A stretch of 50,347 nucleotides of DNA from SKUL01 sp964487545 (GTDB lineage: Bacteria > Bacteroidota > Bacteroidia > Flavobacteriales_D > SKUL01): the NCBI GenBank assembly GCA_964487545.1, contig CAZARI010000023.1, forward strand, positions 1 to 50,347, read 5' to 3'. Below, one piece after another: positions 16,189 through 25,103 of the stretch. Made by a program: the position numbers and the translations under genes. Numbering within the stretch: the stretch's first letter is position 1; each line of letters opens with the position of its first letter. The notes under the pieces are model-generated. The model did not search any database. It was given only the letters and a program-made list of their open reading frames with translations, and was not told where the DNA came from.

Positions 16189-17280
16189 TTACTTAATGTA
16201 CTTAAAGTCTTGCCCTGGCTTGATGGTTTTTAACGCAGCCAGCATCAATTTGATGGTTCCTTCCACATCGTCTTGATGCGCCATTTCAACGGTGGTGTGC
16301 ATATACCGAAGTGGGAGGGAAATCAGGGCAGAGGCTACCCCTCGTGATGAATAAGCAAAAGCATCGGTATCTGTTCCGGTTGACCGACTCACAGCGGCAC
16401 GCTGAAAATCAATTTTGTTGTCTTCGGCCGCTTTAATCAATTGTCGCAACAGGTTGTTCTGTACGGCAGGTCCGTACGTCAATACTGGTCCCTTTCCGGA
16501 GTGGATATCGCCCTGAATAATTTTGTTGATCATTGGCGTTTGGGTGTCGTGGCACACATCGGTAACAATGGCCACGTCGGGCTCAATGGTTCGGCTGATC
16601 ATTTCAGCACCGCGCAAACCAATTTCTTCCTGAACAGAATTCACCACATATAGCGAGAACGGCAATTTGGTTTTTTCCTGTTTCAGCAGTCGGGCCACTT
16701 CTGCAATCATAAATCCGCCAATCCGGTTGTCCAGTGCACGACCAACTAAATGCTTTTTGTTGAGGATCATGAATTCATCCTCGAAAGTCACCACACAGCC
16801 CACATGAACGCCCATTTCTTCCACTTCTTCGCGCGATTTACATCCCACATCGAGAAAAATATTCTTGAGGCTTGGCGTTTCTTCTTTTTCCAGTGGACTT
16901 CGGGTATGAATAGCCGGCCAACCAAAAATTCCTTTTACAATTCCCTTATCGGTATGAATATTCACTCTTTTTGAAGGGGCAATCATGTGGTCGGAACCGC
17001 CATTTCTGCACAGGTAAATAAAACCTTCTTTGGTGATGTAATTGACAAACCAACTGATTTCATCTGCATGAGCCTCGATCACCACTTTGTACTTTTGCCC
17101 CGGATTGATGATGCCAGCAACAGATCCGTATGTGTCTGATATGTAGTCGTCGATATAGGGTTTTAGGTGTTCGAGCCACATTTCTTGGCCAGCGGTTTCA
17201 AAGCCGGTGGGAGATGCGTTGTTGAGGTATTTTTCAAGAAATGCAAATGAGTTTTTATTGAGTACGGATTTAGACGCCAT
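16189..17280 (-). CDS. M42 family metallo-aminopeptidase
   Basis: A 363-residue cytoplasmic dinuclear metallo-aminopeptidase of the M42 family (glucanase/deblocking aminopeptidase type). Metal-ligand and catalytic blocks are readable: EAHADEISWFV (His-x-Asp), GRALDNRIGG (bridging Asp), VNSVQEEIGLRGA (catalytic Glu and metal Glu), IVTDVCHDT (Asp) and the late LRYMHTTVEMAH (His). I start at the ATG at 17280 (MASKSVLNKNSF); a longer start at 17325 would add a hydrophobic 15-residue lead unlike the family. Members form tetrahedral dodecamers and trim short peptides. It lies downstream of the marR promoter but on the same strand as that gene's upstream side, so it is a separate unit. Confidence 0.9.
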   Translation of the reverse strand: MASKSVLNKNSFAFLEKYLNNASPTGFETAGQEMWLEHLKPYIDDYISDTYGSVAGIINPGQKYKVVIEAHADEISWFVNYITKEGFIYLCRNGGSDHMIAPSKRVNIHTDKGIVKGIFGWPAIHTRSPLEKEETPSLKNIFLDVGCKSREEVEEMGVHVGCVVTFEDEFMILNKKHLVGRALDNRIGGFMIAEVARLLKQEKTKLPFSLYVVNSVQEEIGLRGAEMISRTIEPDVAIVTDVCHDTQTPMINKIIQGDIHSGKGPVLTYGPAVQNNLLRQLIKAAEDNKIDFQRAAVSRSTGTDTDAFAYSSRGVASALISLPLRYMHTTVEMAHQDDVEGTIKLMLAALKTIKPGQDFKYIK

Positions 17281-17411
17281 ATCAGCTTTAGGGTTATAAA
17301 GGTTTAAGACCGCCAAAATTAACAATTAATGGTGTACATCTGCCAAAGTCTTCGGGAAGCACCGCTCACCTAAACACTATCTTAGGTGAATCTTAACCAA
17401 TTCAACAACCA

Positions 17412-18491
17412 ATGAAAAACATACTGACGGCAATTGCTGTTTGTGGAAGCCTTGCGATTTGTGCGCAACCTGCCGACAGCACGCTGTTGATGTCAATGCC
17501 CGATACTGTTTTTGCCGTTTCAGGTGTCGACAATCAACAAGCAGAAAAACGATACAACGAAGGCGTACGGTCGCTGAAAAGCGGTAATGCCGAAGAAGCC
17601 ATTTTACATTTTACCGAGGCGATATCGCTAAAGGACGATTATCAAAGCGCCTACATCAACCGCGCTACGGCTTATGTAGAATCAGATAAAAACGACCTTG
17701 CTGCACGCGATTACCTTCGGGCCATTGCCATTAACGACAGTTCGGGAGCCGCACATTATGGTTTGGCACGGCTTTACGATCAGGAAGGTAATACAGATCA
17801 GGCTTTTGATGCCTACAGCAAAGCCATTCTTTATACACCAAACGAAGCCAATTACCATTATCACCGCGGGGTGATTTTCTTTTTGCGCGATGATTATTCC
17901 CGTGCCATACTCGATTTTTCGCAGGCCATCCAACACGATCCTCAACATGCTTATGCCTATAATGACAGAGCGAGCAGCTATCTGCGTCAGGGCGATCAAG
18001 ACAAGGCCATTGCCGATTACGAAAAATGTATTCAACTCAACCCCGGTCTGGCACTTGCATACAATAACCTCGGCTCGGCCCGACGAATAAATGGCCAGCT
18101 AACAGAAAGTATTTTAGATTTTTCACAGGCCATTCGACTCGATCCCCAGAATTTCATTGCGCTCAACAACAGGGGGTATGCCTATTACGAATTGGCCGAT
18201 TACGACAAGGCAAAGCTGGACTTTGAGGCTGCGCTGCGCATCCAAGCCAACTATGCCTATGCCCTGAACAACCTGGCATCTGTTCATCTGGCCAAAGAGC
18301 AGTTTATCGAAGCCGAAGGGTATCTCAACAAAGCCATTTCAGCGCGCGATCAATATGCCTATGCCTATCTGAATCGTGGAATAGCACGCGAGATGCTCCG
18401 CAATATCGACGGAGCCTGTGCCGACTGGAAAAAAGCAATGGAACTGGGTGTTAATAATGCAGAAGCTTATTATGAAAACATTTGTGAATAA
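17412..18491 (+). CDS. Exported TPR-repeat protein
   Basis: A 359-residue protein with signal peptide MKNILTAIAVCGSLAICAQ followed by eight or nine 34-residue TPR units filling about residues 45-355, for example YHYHRGVIFFLRDDYSRAIL and AYNDRASSYLRQGDQDKAIA, with the consensus Y.NRG.A.Y..GD...A..D...AI..DP. No other domain is present. It is a periplasmic scaffold for protein-protein contacts. Its last 20 bases overlap the start of the PorE-like gene, so the two are co-expressed and probably act in the same envelope complex (inference). Confidence 0.9.
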   Translation: MKNILTAIAVCGSLAICAQPADSTLLMSMPDTVFAVSGVDNQQAEKRYNEGVRSLKSGNAEEAILHFTEAISLKDDYQSAYINRATAYVESDKNDLAARDYLRAIAINDSSGAAHYGLARLYDQEGNTDQAFDAYSKAILYTPNEANYHYHRGVIFFLRDDYSRAILDFSQAIQHDPQHAYAYNDRASSYLRQGDQDKAIADYEKCIQLNPGLALAYNNLGSARRINGQLTESILDFSQAIRLDPQNFIALNNRGYAYYELADYDKAKLDFEAALRIQANYAYALNNLASVHLAKEQFIEAEGYLNKAISARDQYAYAYLNRGIAREMLRNIDGACADWKKAMELGVNNAEAYYENICE

Positions 18492-20553
18492 TTGCGCAGC
18501 GGCAATCGGAGTATTGTTGTTGTTTGTGTCGTTCGGTTTATCAGCTCAACAGGATGTGCCCTTCGACCGATCGCATTTTCCCGATCAGCGGGAGGACTTA
18601 AGACAGGCACAGCGCGCCATCAAGGAAGGCGACCGGATTTTAGCCGACGGAATCGAAGCTTATTATAACGAGGCAATTCCATTTTTCGAGGAAGCTTATG
18701 CTTTTAATGGTAATAATGCCATGCTAAATTTCAAACTTGGGGTGTGTTATTTGCACTCGCAGAATAAGCGTCGCTGTTTGCCGTATTTCGAAAAGGCGTA
18801 TTTACTCGATCCTCAGGTAGATCTGGACTTGAATTATTACCTCGGGCGCGGCCATCACCTGAACATGAACTGGGATAAGGCCGTGGATCATTATCAGCAA
18901 CACGCCGATTTTCTTCGCAAGGAAGGCTTGCACGACGAGCGAGCAGAAGTGGCGCGGTATATTGAAGAATGTGGCTACGGCAAGGAGTTGATGAAAAATC
19001 CCGAGCGCGTATGGATCGACAATCTCGGTCCGGCTATCAATTCAGAATATCACGACTACGGATTGGTCATTAATGCCGATGAGTCGCGAATGATGTTTAC
19101 CTCTCGCCGTCCCGGAACCACCGGCGGAGCCATTGACCCCGATCTGAATGATTATTTCGAAGATGTATATATCTCTCAGCGGGTTGGCGATCATTGGGGA
19201 CAGGCAGCGAACATGGGTGAGGGTTTCAATACGGATACCCACGATGCCTCTGTGAGTATGTCTGCCGACGGGCAAACCATGTTTATTTTCAGGTATTCGC
19301 CCAGGGCACAGGGTGAAATTTTTGTTTCGCAGCTTCAGGACGATGGGTATTGGTCTGTTCCAGAGGCGCTTTCTTCACCGGTCAATTCGCAAGCACACGA
19401 ATCATCGGCTTCGCTTTCGCCGGATAATCGCACCTTGTATTTTGTGAGTGACCGCGAGGGTGGATTTGGCGGCAGAGACATTTATTATTCGCAGTGGAAT
19501 GAAAAACGGAAGCGTTGGGGCGAGGCCGTAAACATCGGACCAACCATCAATTCACGCTACGACGAAGAAGGGGTATTCATTCATCCCGACGGCAAAACGC
19601 TCTATTTTTCATCGGGCGGTCACCAATCTATGGGCGGGGTGGATATTATGTACAGCACGCTGAATAATGGGGTTTGGTCAACTCCGCGAAACATTGGCTA
19701 TCCCATCAACACTCCCGACCACGATGTGTTTTTTGTTCCGGCTGCTAACACGCGCTATGCCTATTACACCAGTGTGCGCGAAGAAGGCTATGGTGGTCGC
19801 GATATCTACTTGATTACCTTTCTGGGCGAGCCCAAGCCTCCGGTGCTTAATGCCGAAGCGCAGCTCATTGCTAGTCACTCTCAGCCAATAGCAGAGAAAG
19901 TGGTGGAGCCCGAAGTGGAAATCCGCACCAGCGAAATGGCCATTTTAAAGGGAGTCATCACCGATGAAGCTACCGGAAAACCTGTAAAAGCATCGATCGA
20001 TTTGATTGATAATGCCACTGCCGAATTGATGGCTGGTTTTAGTTCTGAGTCGGTATCCGGAAAATACCTGGTGACCTTGCCATCGGGAAAAAACTATGGC
20101 ATTGCGATAAATGCAGACGGCTATCTTTTTCACTCCGAAAACTTCAATATTCCGGCAGACGCGCTTTTTAAGACTTATGTGAAGAATATTCAGCTCAAGC
20201 GAATAGAAATCGGAAAGTCGGTGGTACTTCGCAATATCTTTTTCGACACCAATAAATTTGATTTGCGTCAGGAGTCAAAGTCCGAGCTGGAGCGGCTGAA
20301 ATCCATTTTGGTCGATAATCCCCAGGTGCGCATGGAAATTTCCGGACATACCGATAGCGATGGAAGCGCGCAGCTCAACCAGAAGCTTTCAGAAAACCGG
20401 GCCAAAGCGGTGGTGGACTACCTGATTGAAAACGGTATTGAGTCAAGCCGACTTACGTATGCCGGATACGGAGCAGCGCAGCCCGTGGCATCAAATGACA
20501 CGGCCGAAGGAAAGCAAGAAAACCGCCGCACCGAATTCAAAATCATCGAGTAG
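18472..20553 (+). CDS. PorE-like OmpA family protein (TPR, PD40 propeller, CarboxypepD_reg, OmpA)
   Basis: A 693-residue envelope protein. ATG at 18472 gives MKTFVNNCAAAIGVLLLFVSFGLSAQQ, a type I signal peptide; a start 54 bases upstream would hide it. Order: TPR region (about 60-150), a propeller of PD40 repeats (about 185-450) with repeats like HPDGKTLYFSSGG and FGGRDIYYS, a carboxypeptidase-regulatory-like domain (about 480-575), and a C-terminal OmpA peptidoglycan-binding domain with FFDTNKFDL, SGHTDSDGSAQLNQKLSENR and NRRTEF. This order is that of PorE, which ties the T9SS to peptidoglycan, but the same order is found in many Bacteroidota paralogues. PorE is a lipoprotein in Porphyromonas; this one has no lipobox. 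No PorP/SprF gene is adjacent. Confidence 0.85.
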   Translation: MKTFVNNCAAAIGVLLLFVSFGLSAQQDVPFDRSHFPDQREDLRQAQRAIKEGDRILADGIEAYYNEAIPFFEEAYAFNGNNAMLNFKLGVCYLHSQNKRRCLPYFEKAYLLDPQVDLDLNYYLGRGHHLNMNWDKAVDHYQQHADFLRKEGLHDERAEVARYIEECGYGKELMKNPERVWIDNLGPAINSEYHDYGLVINADESRMMFTSRRPGTTGGAIDPDLNDYFEDVYISQRVGDHWGQAANMGEGFNTDTHDASVSMSADGQTMFIFRYSPRAQGEIFVSQLQDDGYWSVPEALSSPVNSQAHESSASLSPDNRTLYFVSDREGGFGGRDIYYSQWNEKRKRWGEAVNIGPTINSRYDEEGVFIHPDGKTLYFSSGGHQSMGGVDIMYSTLNNGVWSTPRNIGYPINTPDHDVFFVPAANTRYAYYTSVREEGYGGRDIYLITFLGEPKPPVLNAEAQLIASHSQPIAEKVVEPEVEIRTSEMAILKGVITDEATGKPVKASIDLIDNATAELMAGFSSESVSGKYLVTLPSGKNYGIAINADGYLFHSENFNIPADALFKTYVKNIQLKRIEIGKSVVLRNIFFDTNKFDLRQESKSELERLKSILVDNPQVRMEISGHTDSDGSAQLNQKLSENRAKAVVDYLIENGIESSRLTYAGYGAAQPVASNDTAEGKQENRRTEFKIIE

Positions 20554-20559
20554 GATGCG

Positions 20560-23500
20560 CTATTCGATGAACAGTTTTCTGGAAATTGATTTTCCGTTGG
20601 CAATGACTCGCACCAGATAAGCACCCGCAGCCAGATCGTGGGTGAGAATCGTTTCGCGATGTTGTCCGGGTAATTTCCTTCCCGAGTCAATCTGGCGAAT
20701 CACACGCCCCGTTGCATCTAGCAGTTGCACTTCCAACGCGGTGTTTTCGACAAGTGAAAATTGCAAAGTGGTCTGTCCACGTGCAGGATTCGGAAAGAGC
20801 TCGACCTCCGTGAGATTCAACTCATTTTCGTCCATTCCCACCCAGGTGACATTGATATTGATATCGTCCAGGTAAATGTTGTTTCCGCTTTCGTTTAAAA
20901 AATCGAATCGAAACATGAAATTCGGACCCAGATAATTTGAAGTGATGTTGGAAATCGTGATCATTTGCCAGTCATCTTCACTTTGCGGAACAAAGGGAGC
21001 TTCGGTCATTTCTGCCGTAGCCAGCGTGTTGTTTCCAATCCATTGTCCGCGCAATGACCAAGTGTCGCCACAGTTGCTCGAAATGTATAACCTGAGCCGG
21101 TCGTTGTTGAGCGGTGATCGCTGTGCGTAAGCCATTTTAAAGGTTAAAACAGCAGATGCAGTAGAATCTAGGTTGATGGATGGGCTTTTTAATTGATCAA
21201 TCCTTCCGGTGGTGTTTTCAAAATTATTGATCCACACGCATTGGTTACTGGCAAATCCTACTCCTTCATTTACCGCCCAGGTGATGTCATTGTCGGGGTT
21301 GTGAATCGACCAGTATATGTCGTCCAGCGCACTCACTTCCTCAAACGACTCCTCAATAGGCGCCGTGATTCCATCTCCAAAAACCACCACATACTGGGTG
21401 ATGGTCGTGCTGTCAGTTCCATTTTGATTTTGCACCGTGAGGCTCACATCAAAAATACCCTCTTCGTAAAAGTATATAACCGGATTTCGGTCTGTTGAGA
21501 TAGCTGGCGTTCCACCGTTGATGCTCCAGTTCCAGCCTGGAGCTGCATTGTACGACAGATCGGTAAATTGCACCGAATCACCGATGCAAACGGTGGTAAC
21601 ATTACTGGTAAAAGCGGCTACCGGAGGCGTGTCAGATGGGGTGTATAAATCAGATTCCCAAATTCCACGTCCAAAAGTCCCGGCCCTGATTTTTCCAATA
21701 CTCTCGCTAATTTTCAACTGCCGGATGGAGGTCTTGGGCAAATCCTCCATGAAATCTATCCAGTTCGCAAGTTCGTCGTTGGTATAGAAAATTCCCGCAT
21801 CTGTGCCCACGTAAATTCCTTTATTGGGTGAGTTATCCATCACCACACAGTTGGCCGGTATATTGGGCAGATTGTAGCTGATATTTTCAAAAGTAGATCC
21901 CGCATCAAAACTTTCAAATACTTTATTTCCGGCAGAATAACCCGAGCAGGTTACCAGAATATGCTCCGGATCGGTTGGGTTAACGGCAATTTCGGTGATG
22001 TTCAGATTGGGTAGTTGATTGGAAATGACATCCCAGTTTTGCCCGCCATCGGTGGTGCGATACAGGGTAGCATTTTTAGCGCCATACAGGTAATTGTTAT
22101 CCGTGGGTGCCACTGCAATGGTTCTAAACGAGTTTCCGCCAAATTCACCGATAACTTGCCAGTCTGCCTCGGGGGTGTACTTCCAAAAACTTTGATAGCC
22201 GGCAAAGAGAACATTCTGATCGGAGGGATCGAGTACGTACGGGGTTACCCACAATCCATTTTCTTCGATGTTCCAAGAAATATTTTCGAACGAATTCCCG
22301 CCATCAATTGATCGGGTAATTTCGCCATAAGGGTATGCCCCATATAAAATATCCGGATTGTCGTTGTTGACTGCTGCACCGTTTCCATCTCCACCCAATA
22401 AGTGAAAGAAGGTACTGTCGTATAGAAAATTGGTTCCGTTGTCCTGCGTGCCTACAAGAATTTGATAAGGATCTTGTTCCGAAAAATCCATGCGATATAA
22501 CTGAGTGATGCCAAGTCCACTGCTCAAGTCGGTCCAGCTTTGCCCGTTGTCGGTAGATCGAAAAATTCCACCGTCGCTGCCGCAATACAGGCGGTTTCCA
22601 TAAAACCGCAAAAAGTGAATATCTGCATGGGTATATCCAATTCCTGAGGGATAAACCCAATGGGACACGGAGTTAAAACCCAAGCCTCCGTTAATCGATC
22701 TCCAAACATTGATTCCTCCGGTAAAAATCCGATTTGGATTGGAGGGTGAAGCCGCAAGTGCCAGGTCGAACCAACTTTGTCCACCAGACGAGCTGCCGTC
22801 ATCGCTATAACCAAGGATATTCGGGCTGTCTGATCGTTCGGTAAAAGTGAGTCCGCTGTCGTTGCTTCGGTAGAGTCCGCGAAAACCCGAGTCGCTGTCT
22901 TTTCCAGCGATGACGTAAACCATATTCGGAGCAGCAGGCGTAACCGCGAGCGACATGCGGTTGGTTTCTGAAGATGTAGGGAAATTGTCGGTAATGCCCT
23001 CAAAAGTAAGTCCGCCGTTTTCTGATCGGAAAAATCGGTTGGATACGGCGTAAACAATTTCCGGATTACCCGGATGCAGTGCCACCTCGCGAATGTTTCC
23101 GTTCAAAATCTTCTGCCAGCTCATGGTGCCGTCTTCGGTTTTGAACAAGCCATCATTGGAGGCAAGATACAGCGTCTGCGCATTCTCGGGATGCATGATC
23201 AGCCAGTTGCTTTTTATGCCATCGCTGATGTTCCAGGCCATTCCGGTGGTTTGCCAGGTCTGTCCGTAATCCGTAGATTTTAAAACACCCACGCCGTTGT
23301 AGTCATTGGCGTCGCGGTCGCCGGTAGCGATGTAGATAATATCGGTATCATTCGGATCAATAGCGATTCCCGACACCCCCATGCTGGGCAATTGGTCGGT
23401 GAGTGGAGTCCAGCTCATGCCATCGTCTGTTGAGCGCCACAATCCGCCGGCCGGTGTGCCGACATAAATCGTTTCGGGGTTTCCAGGTTCTTCGTAAATG

Positions 23501-23889
23501 AAATTCACACGTCCAATTCCAGGATTCCACCCGGTTTGGTTGACCCAAGCTTTGGGACCGAGTTCCTGCCAGTTTCCGTGACTGCGCGCTGCGGTGTGGG
23601 GCGACCGGCCTTTAACCGACATGAATTTGTTGAACTCCGTATATTTCAAATGACGCGGTGGAAAAATACCGTCAGGGTAAACCCGCTCTTCGGTATCGTA
23701 TTCCCAACGCTTGTACGGTTTCCAACCGCTGCCTCTAACGTCTTTATTCTGACTCCACTGTTCTTCAAATGTGGATTGAATTTCATAAAAGTTGGCCCTT
23801 CCTTCGTGCAGCATATCCGCCCATTGTTGACCAAATGAAAAAATAGAAATGAAAAAGCCGACGGCAGTCAGTATCAAGATTTTCAACAT
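20560..23889 (-). CDS. Giant secreted Asp-box propeller protein with PKD and T9SS sorting domain
   Basis: A 1109-residue secreted protein. The ATG at 23889 gives signal peptide MLKILILTAVGFFISIFSFG; an earlier start at 24024 would collide with mnmD. The first 750 residues carry at least nine Asp-box (BNR) motifs S-x-D-x-G-x-x-W/F, such as STDDGMSW, STDYGQTW, SNDSGLTF and TTDGGQNW, forming a sortilin/VPS10-type or xyloglucanase-like propeller pair. Then a PKD domain (AAFTSNVTTVCIGDSVQFTD), a lectin/MAM-like beta-sandwich with TGRIDQLKSPSINLDS, and a type A T9SS C-terminal domain (VELFPNPARGQTTLQFSL to the end ISRKLFIE). It is exported and probably attached to the cell surface. No catalytic residues of glycosidases can be assigned. 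It converges with the PorE-like gene, 6 bases apart. Confidence 0.9.
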   Translation of the reverse strand: MLKILILTAVGFFISIFSFGQQWADMLHEGRANFYEIQSTFEEQWSQNKDVRGSGWKPYKRWEYDTEERVYPDGIFPPRHLKYTEFNKFMSVKGRSPHTAARSHGNWQELGPKAWVNQTGWNPGIGRVNFIYEEPGNPETIYVGTPAGGLWRSTDDGMSWTPLTDQLPSMGVSGIAIDPNDTDIIYIATGDRDANDYNGVGVLKSTDYGQTWQTTGMAWNISDGIKSNWLIMHPENAQTLYLASNDGLFKTEDGTMSWQKILNGNIREVALHPGNPEIVYAVSNRFFRSENGGLTFEGITDNFPTSSETNRMSLAVTPAAPNMVYVIAGKDSDSGFRGLYRSNDSGLTFTERSDSPNILGYSDDGSSSGGQSWFDLALAASPSNPNRIFTGGINVWRSINGGLGFNSVSHWVYPSGIGYTHADIHFLRFYGNRLYCGSDGGIFRSTDNGQSWTDLSSGLGITQLYRMDFSEQDPYQILVGTQDNGTNFLYDSTFFHLLGGDGNGAAVNNDNPDILYGAYPYGEITRSIDGGNSFENISWNIEENGLWVTPYVLDPSDQNVLFAGYQSFWKYTPEADWQVIGEFGGNSFRTIAVAPTDNNYLYGAKNATLYRTTDGGQNWDVISNQLPNLNITEIAVNPTDPEHILVTCSGYSAGNKVFESFDAGSTFENISYNLPNIPANCVVMDNSPNKGIYVGTDAGIFYTNDELANWIDFMEDLPKTSIRQLKISESIGKIRAGTFGRGIWESDLYTPSDTPPVAAFTSNVTTVCIGDSVQFTDLSYNAAPGWNWSINGGTPAISTDRNPVIYFYEEGIFDVSLTVQNQNGTDSTTITQYVVVFGDGITAPIEESFEEVSALDDIYWSIHNPDNDITWAVNEGVGFASNQCVWINNFENTTGRIDQLKSPSINLDSTASAVLTFKMAYAQRSPLNNDRLRLYISSNCGDTWSLRGQWIGNNTLATAEMTEAPFVPQSEDDWQMITISNITSNYLGPNFMFRFDFLNESGNNIYLDDININVTWVGMDENELNLTEVELFPNPARGQTTLQFSLVENTALEVQLLDATGRVIRQIDSGRKLPGQHRETILTHDLAAGAYLVRVIANGKSISRKLFIE

Positions 23890-23975
23890 GTTAATGCTTG
23901 GTTTTTCAGAGCCAACGCGCTCCAGTGTGGAATGGAATTTCGATTTTAACATCGATAAAGATACTTTATTTGACC

Positions 23976-23983
23976 TACTTTTG
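23976..23983 (+). promoter_or_regulatory. Candidate -7 box for mnmD
   Basis: TACTTTTG matches TAnnTTTG exactly and is 40 bases upstream of the mnmD ATG, inside the divergent gap between mnmD and the propeller gene. No convincing TTG at the -33 distance. Confidence 0.35.
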
Positions 23984-24023
23984 AAGTTGGGCTTTGTCTG
24001 AAATTTGAAACCTAAACCCCGCA

Positions 24024-24686
24024 ATGAGCGATTATCAATTCATTAAAACCGACGATGGTTCACACAGCTTGCTGGTCAAGAGCATGAATGAAACCTATCA
24101 TTCGCGACATGGGGCAATGCGCGAAGCCGAGCATGTTTTTATTCTACATGGTCTGATGAAAATACAACCTGCTTCGGCCCGGATCCAGATTCTTGAAGTG
24201 GGATTCGGCACGGGGCTCAATGCCTTGCTTACGTTAGTGCATGCGCACAAAAATGGCATCAAAGTGACCTACGACACGATTGAAAAATATCCGTTGCCCG
24301 CATCTGTCTCCAATGAATTGAATTATCCGCGCAACGACTCTGAGCGTGAAATTTTCAGAACATTACACACGGCGCCATGGGATGAGCCGGTAGAGATCGC
24401 AGAAGAAATGATCCTGAGGAAAAGGAAGATCGACATTGACCAAATCGCTGACTGTGCGCGTTTCGATCTGGTGTATTATGATGCTTTTGCACCGCGCGTG
24501 CAGCCTAATATATGGTCGGTTGAAAAGTTGGAGTTAGTAGCCGGTGCCATGAAGTCTGGTGCGTTGCTTACCACCTACTGTGCACAGGGGCAGTTTAGAC
24601 GAAATTTAACCCACATCGGATTGGAGTGGGCAGCGCTCCAAGGTCCACCGGGAAAACGCGAGATGACCATTGCGCGAAAACCGTAG
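24024..24686 (+). CDS. mnmD: tRNA 5-methylaminomethyl-2-thiouridine methyltransferase (MnmD)
   Basis: A 220-residue SAM-dependent methyltransferase. It carries the MnmD opening TDDGSHSLLVKSMNETYHSRHGA, the SAM-binding LEVGFGTGLNALLT, acidic YDTIEKYPLP, the catalytic-face YDAFAPRVQPNIW and the end LTTYCAQGQFRRNL followed by GPPGKREM. In Escherichia coli this domain is the N-terminal half of MnmC; here, as in many bacteria, it stands alone without the FAD-dependent MnmC(o) half. It converts nm5s2U34 to mnm5s2U34 in tRNAs for Lys, Glu and Gln. Cytoplasmic. Divergent from the propeller gene and convergent with the MORN-repeat gene (1-base gap). Confidence 0.93.
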   Translation: MSDYQFIKTDDGSHSLLVKSMNETYHSRHGAMREAEHVFILHGLMKIQPASARIQILEVGFGTGLNALLTLVHAHKNGIKVTYDTIEKYPLPASVSNELNYPRNDSEREIFRTLHTAPWDEPVEIAEEMILRKRKIDIDQIADCARFDLVYYDAFAPRVQPNIWSVEKLELVAGAMKSGALLTTYCAQGQFRRNLTHIGLEWAALQGPPGKREMTIARKP

Positions 24687-24687
24687 G

Positions 24688-25068
24688 TTATTTATGCCGA
24701 ATTTCTTTAGCGAGTCGGCCGTTTTTGTAAATAAATTCAACGCGAAGTGAACCGTCGGGAGCGTACTCATATCGCGAGCCGTGCTCAGCACCCTCTTTAT
24801 ATGTCTCTTCGAGCTTTTTGGTTCCGTCTTCGTAATAATACACCCAAATGCCGTCTTCCAGTCCGTCTTTGTAAAAACCGGTGTATTCCACATTTCCGTT
24901 GAGGTAATAGGCCTCTTCCTTTACTATTTTTTCATTTCCCGGTTTGCCCTTCATCCAAACGACAAACGCTGGATCGCCATTATCGTGATTAGAGACGATG
25001 TGTTTCTTTTGAGCAAATAGTTGAATGCTCAACAATGTAAAACAGATGATGAATAAAACGCGAAACAT
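24688..25068 (-). CDS. Small MORN-repeat (YwqK-like) exported protein
   Basis: A 126-residue protein. ATG at 25068 gives signal peptide MFRVLFIICFTLLSIQLFAQ; the alternative TTG at 25098 is disfavoured. After KKHIVSNHDNGDPAFVVWMKGK there are three or four MORN-variant repeats, for example EEAYYLNGNVEYTGFYKDG, LEDGIWVYYYEDGTKK and GAEHGSRYEYAPDGS. It is the second member of the YwqK family in the window (the first is at 507-1082). Function unknown. It lies 35 bases beyond the stop of the TonB receptor in the same direction and may be the last gene of that operon. Confidence 0.75.
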   Translation of the reverse strand: MFRVLFIICFTLLSIQLFAQKKHIVSNHDNGDPAFVVWMKGKPGNEKIVKEEAYYLNGNVEYTGFYKDGLEDGIWVYYYEDGTKKLEETYKEGAEHGSRYEYAPDGSLRVEFIYKNGRLAKEIRHK

Positions 25069-25103
25069 AACAAAGAGGTAATGGTTGTGGTTAAGCAAAG
25101 CTA

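Noticed and set aside
23890..24024. Longer N-terminus for the propeller protein
   Set aside because: The extension would hide the signal peptide and overlap the mnmD start; the ATG at 23889 gives a clean signal.
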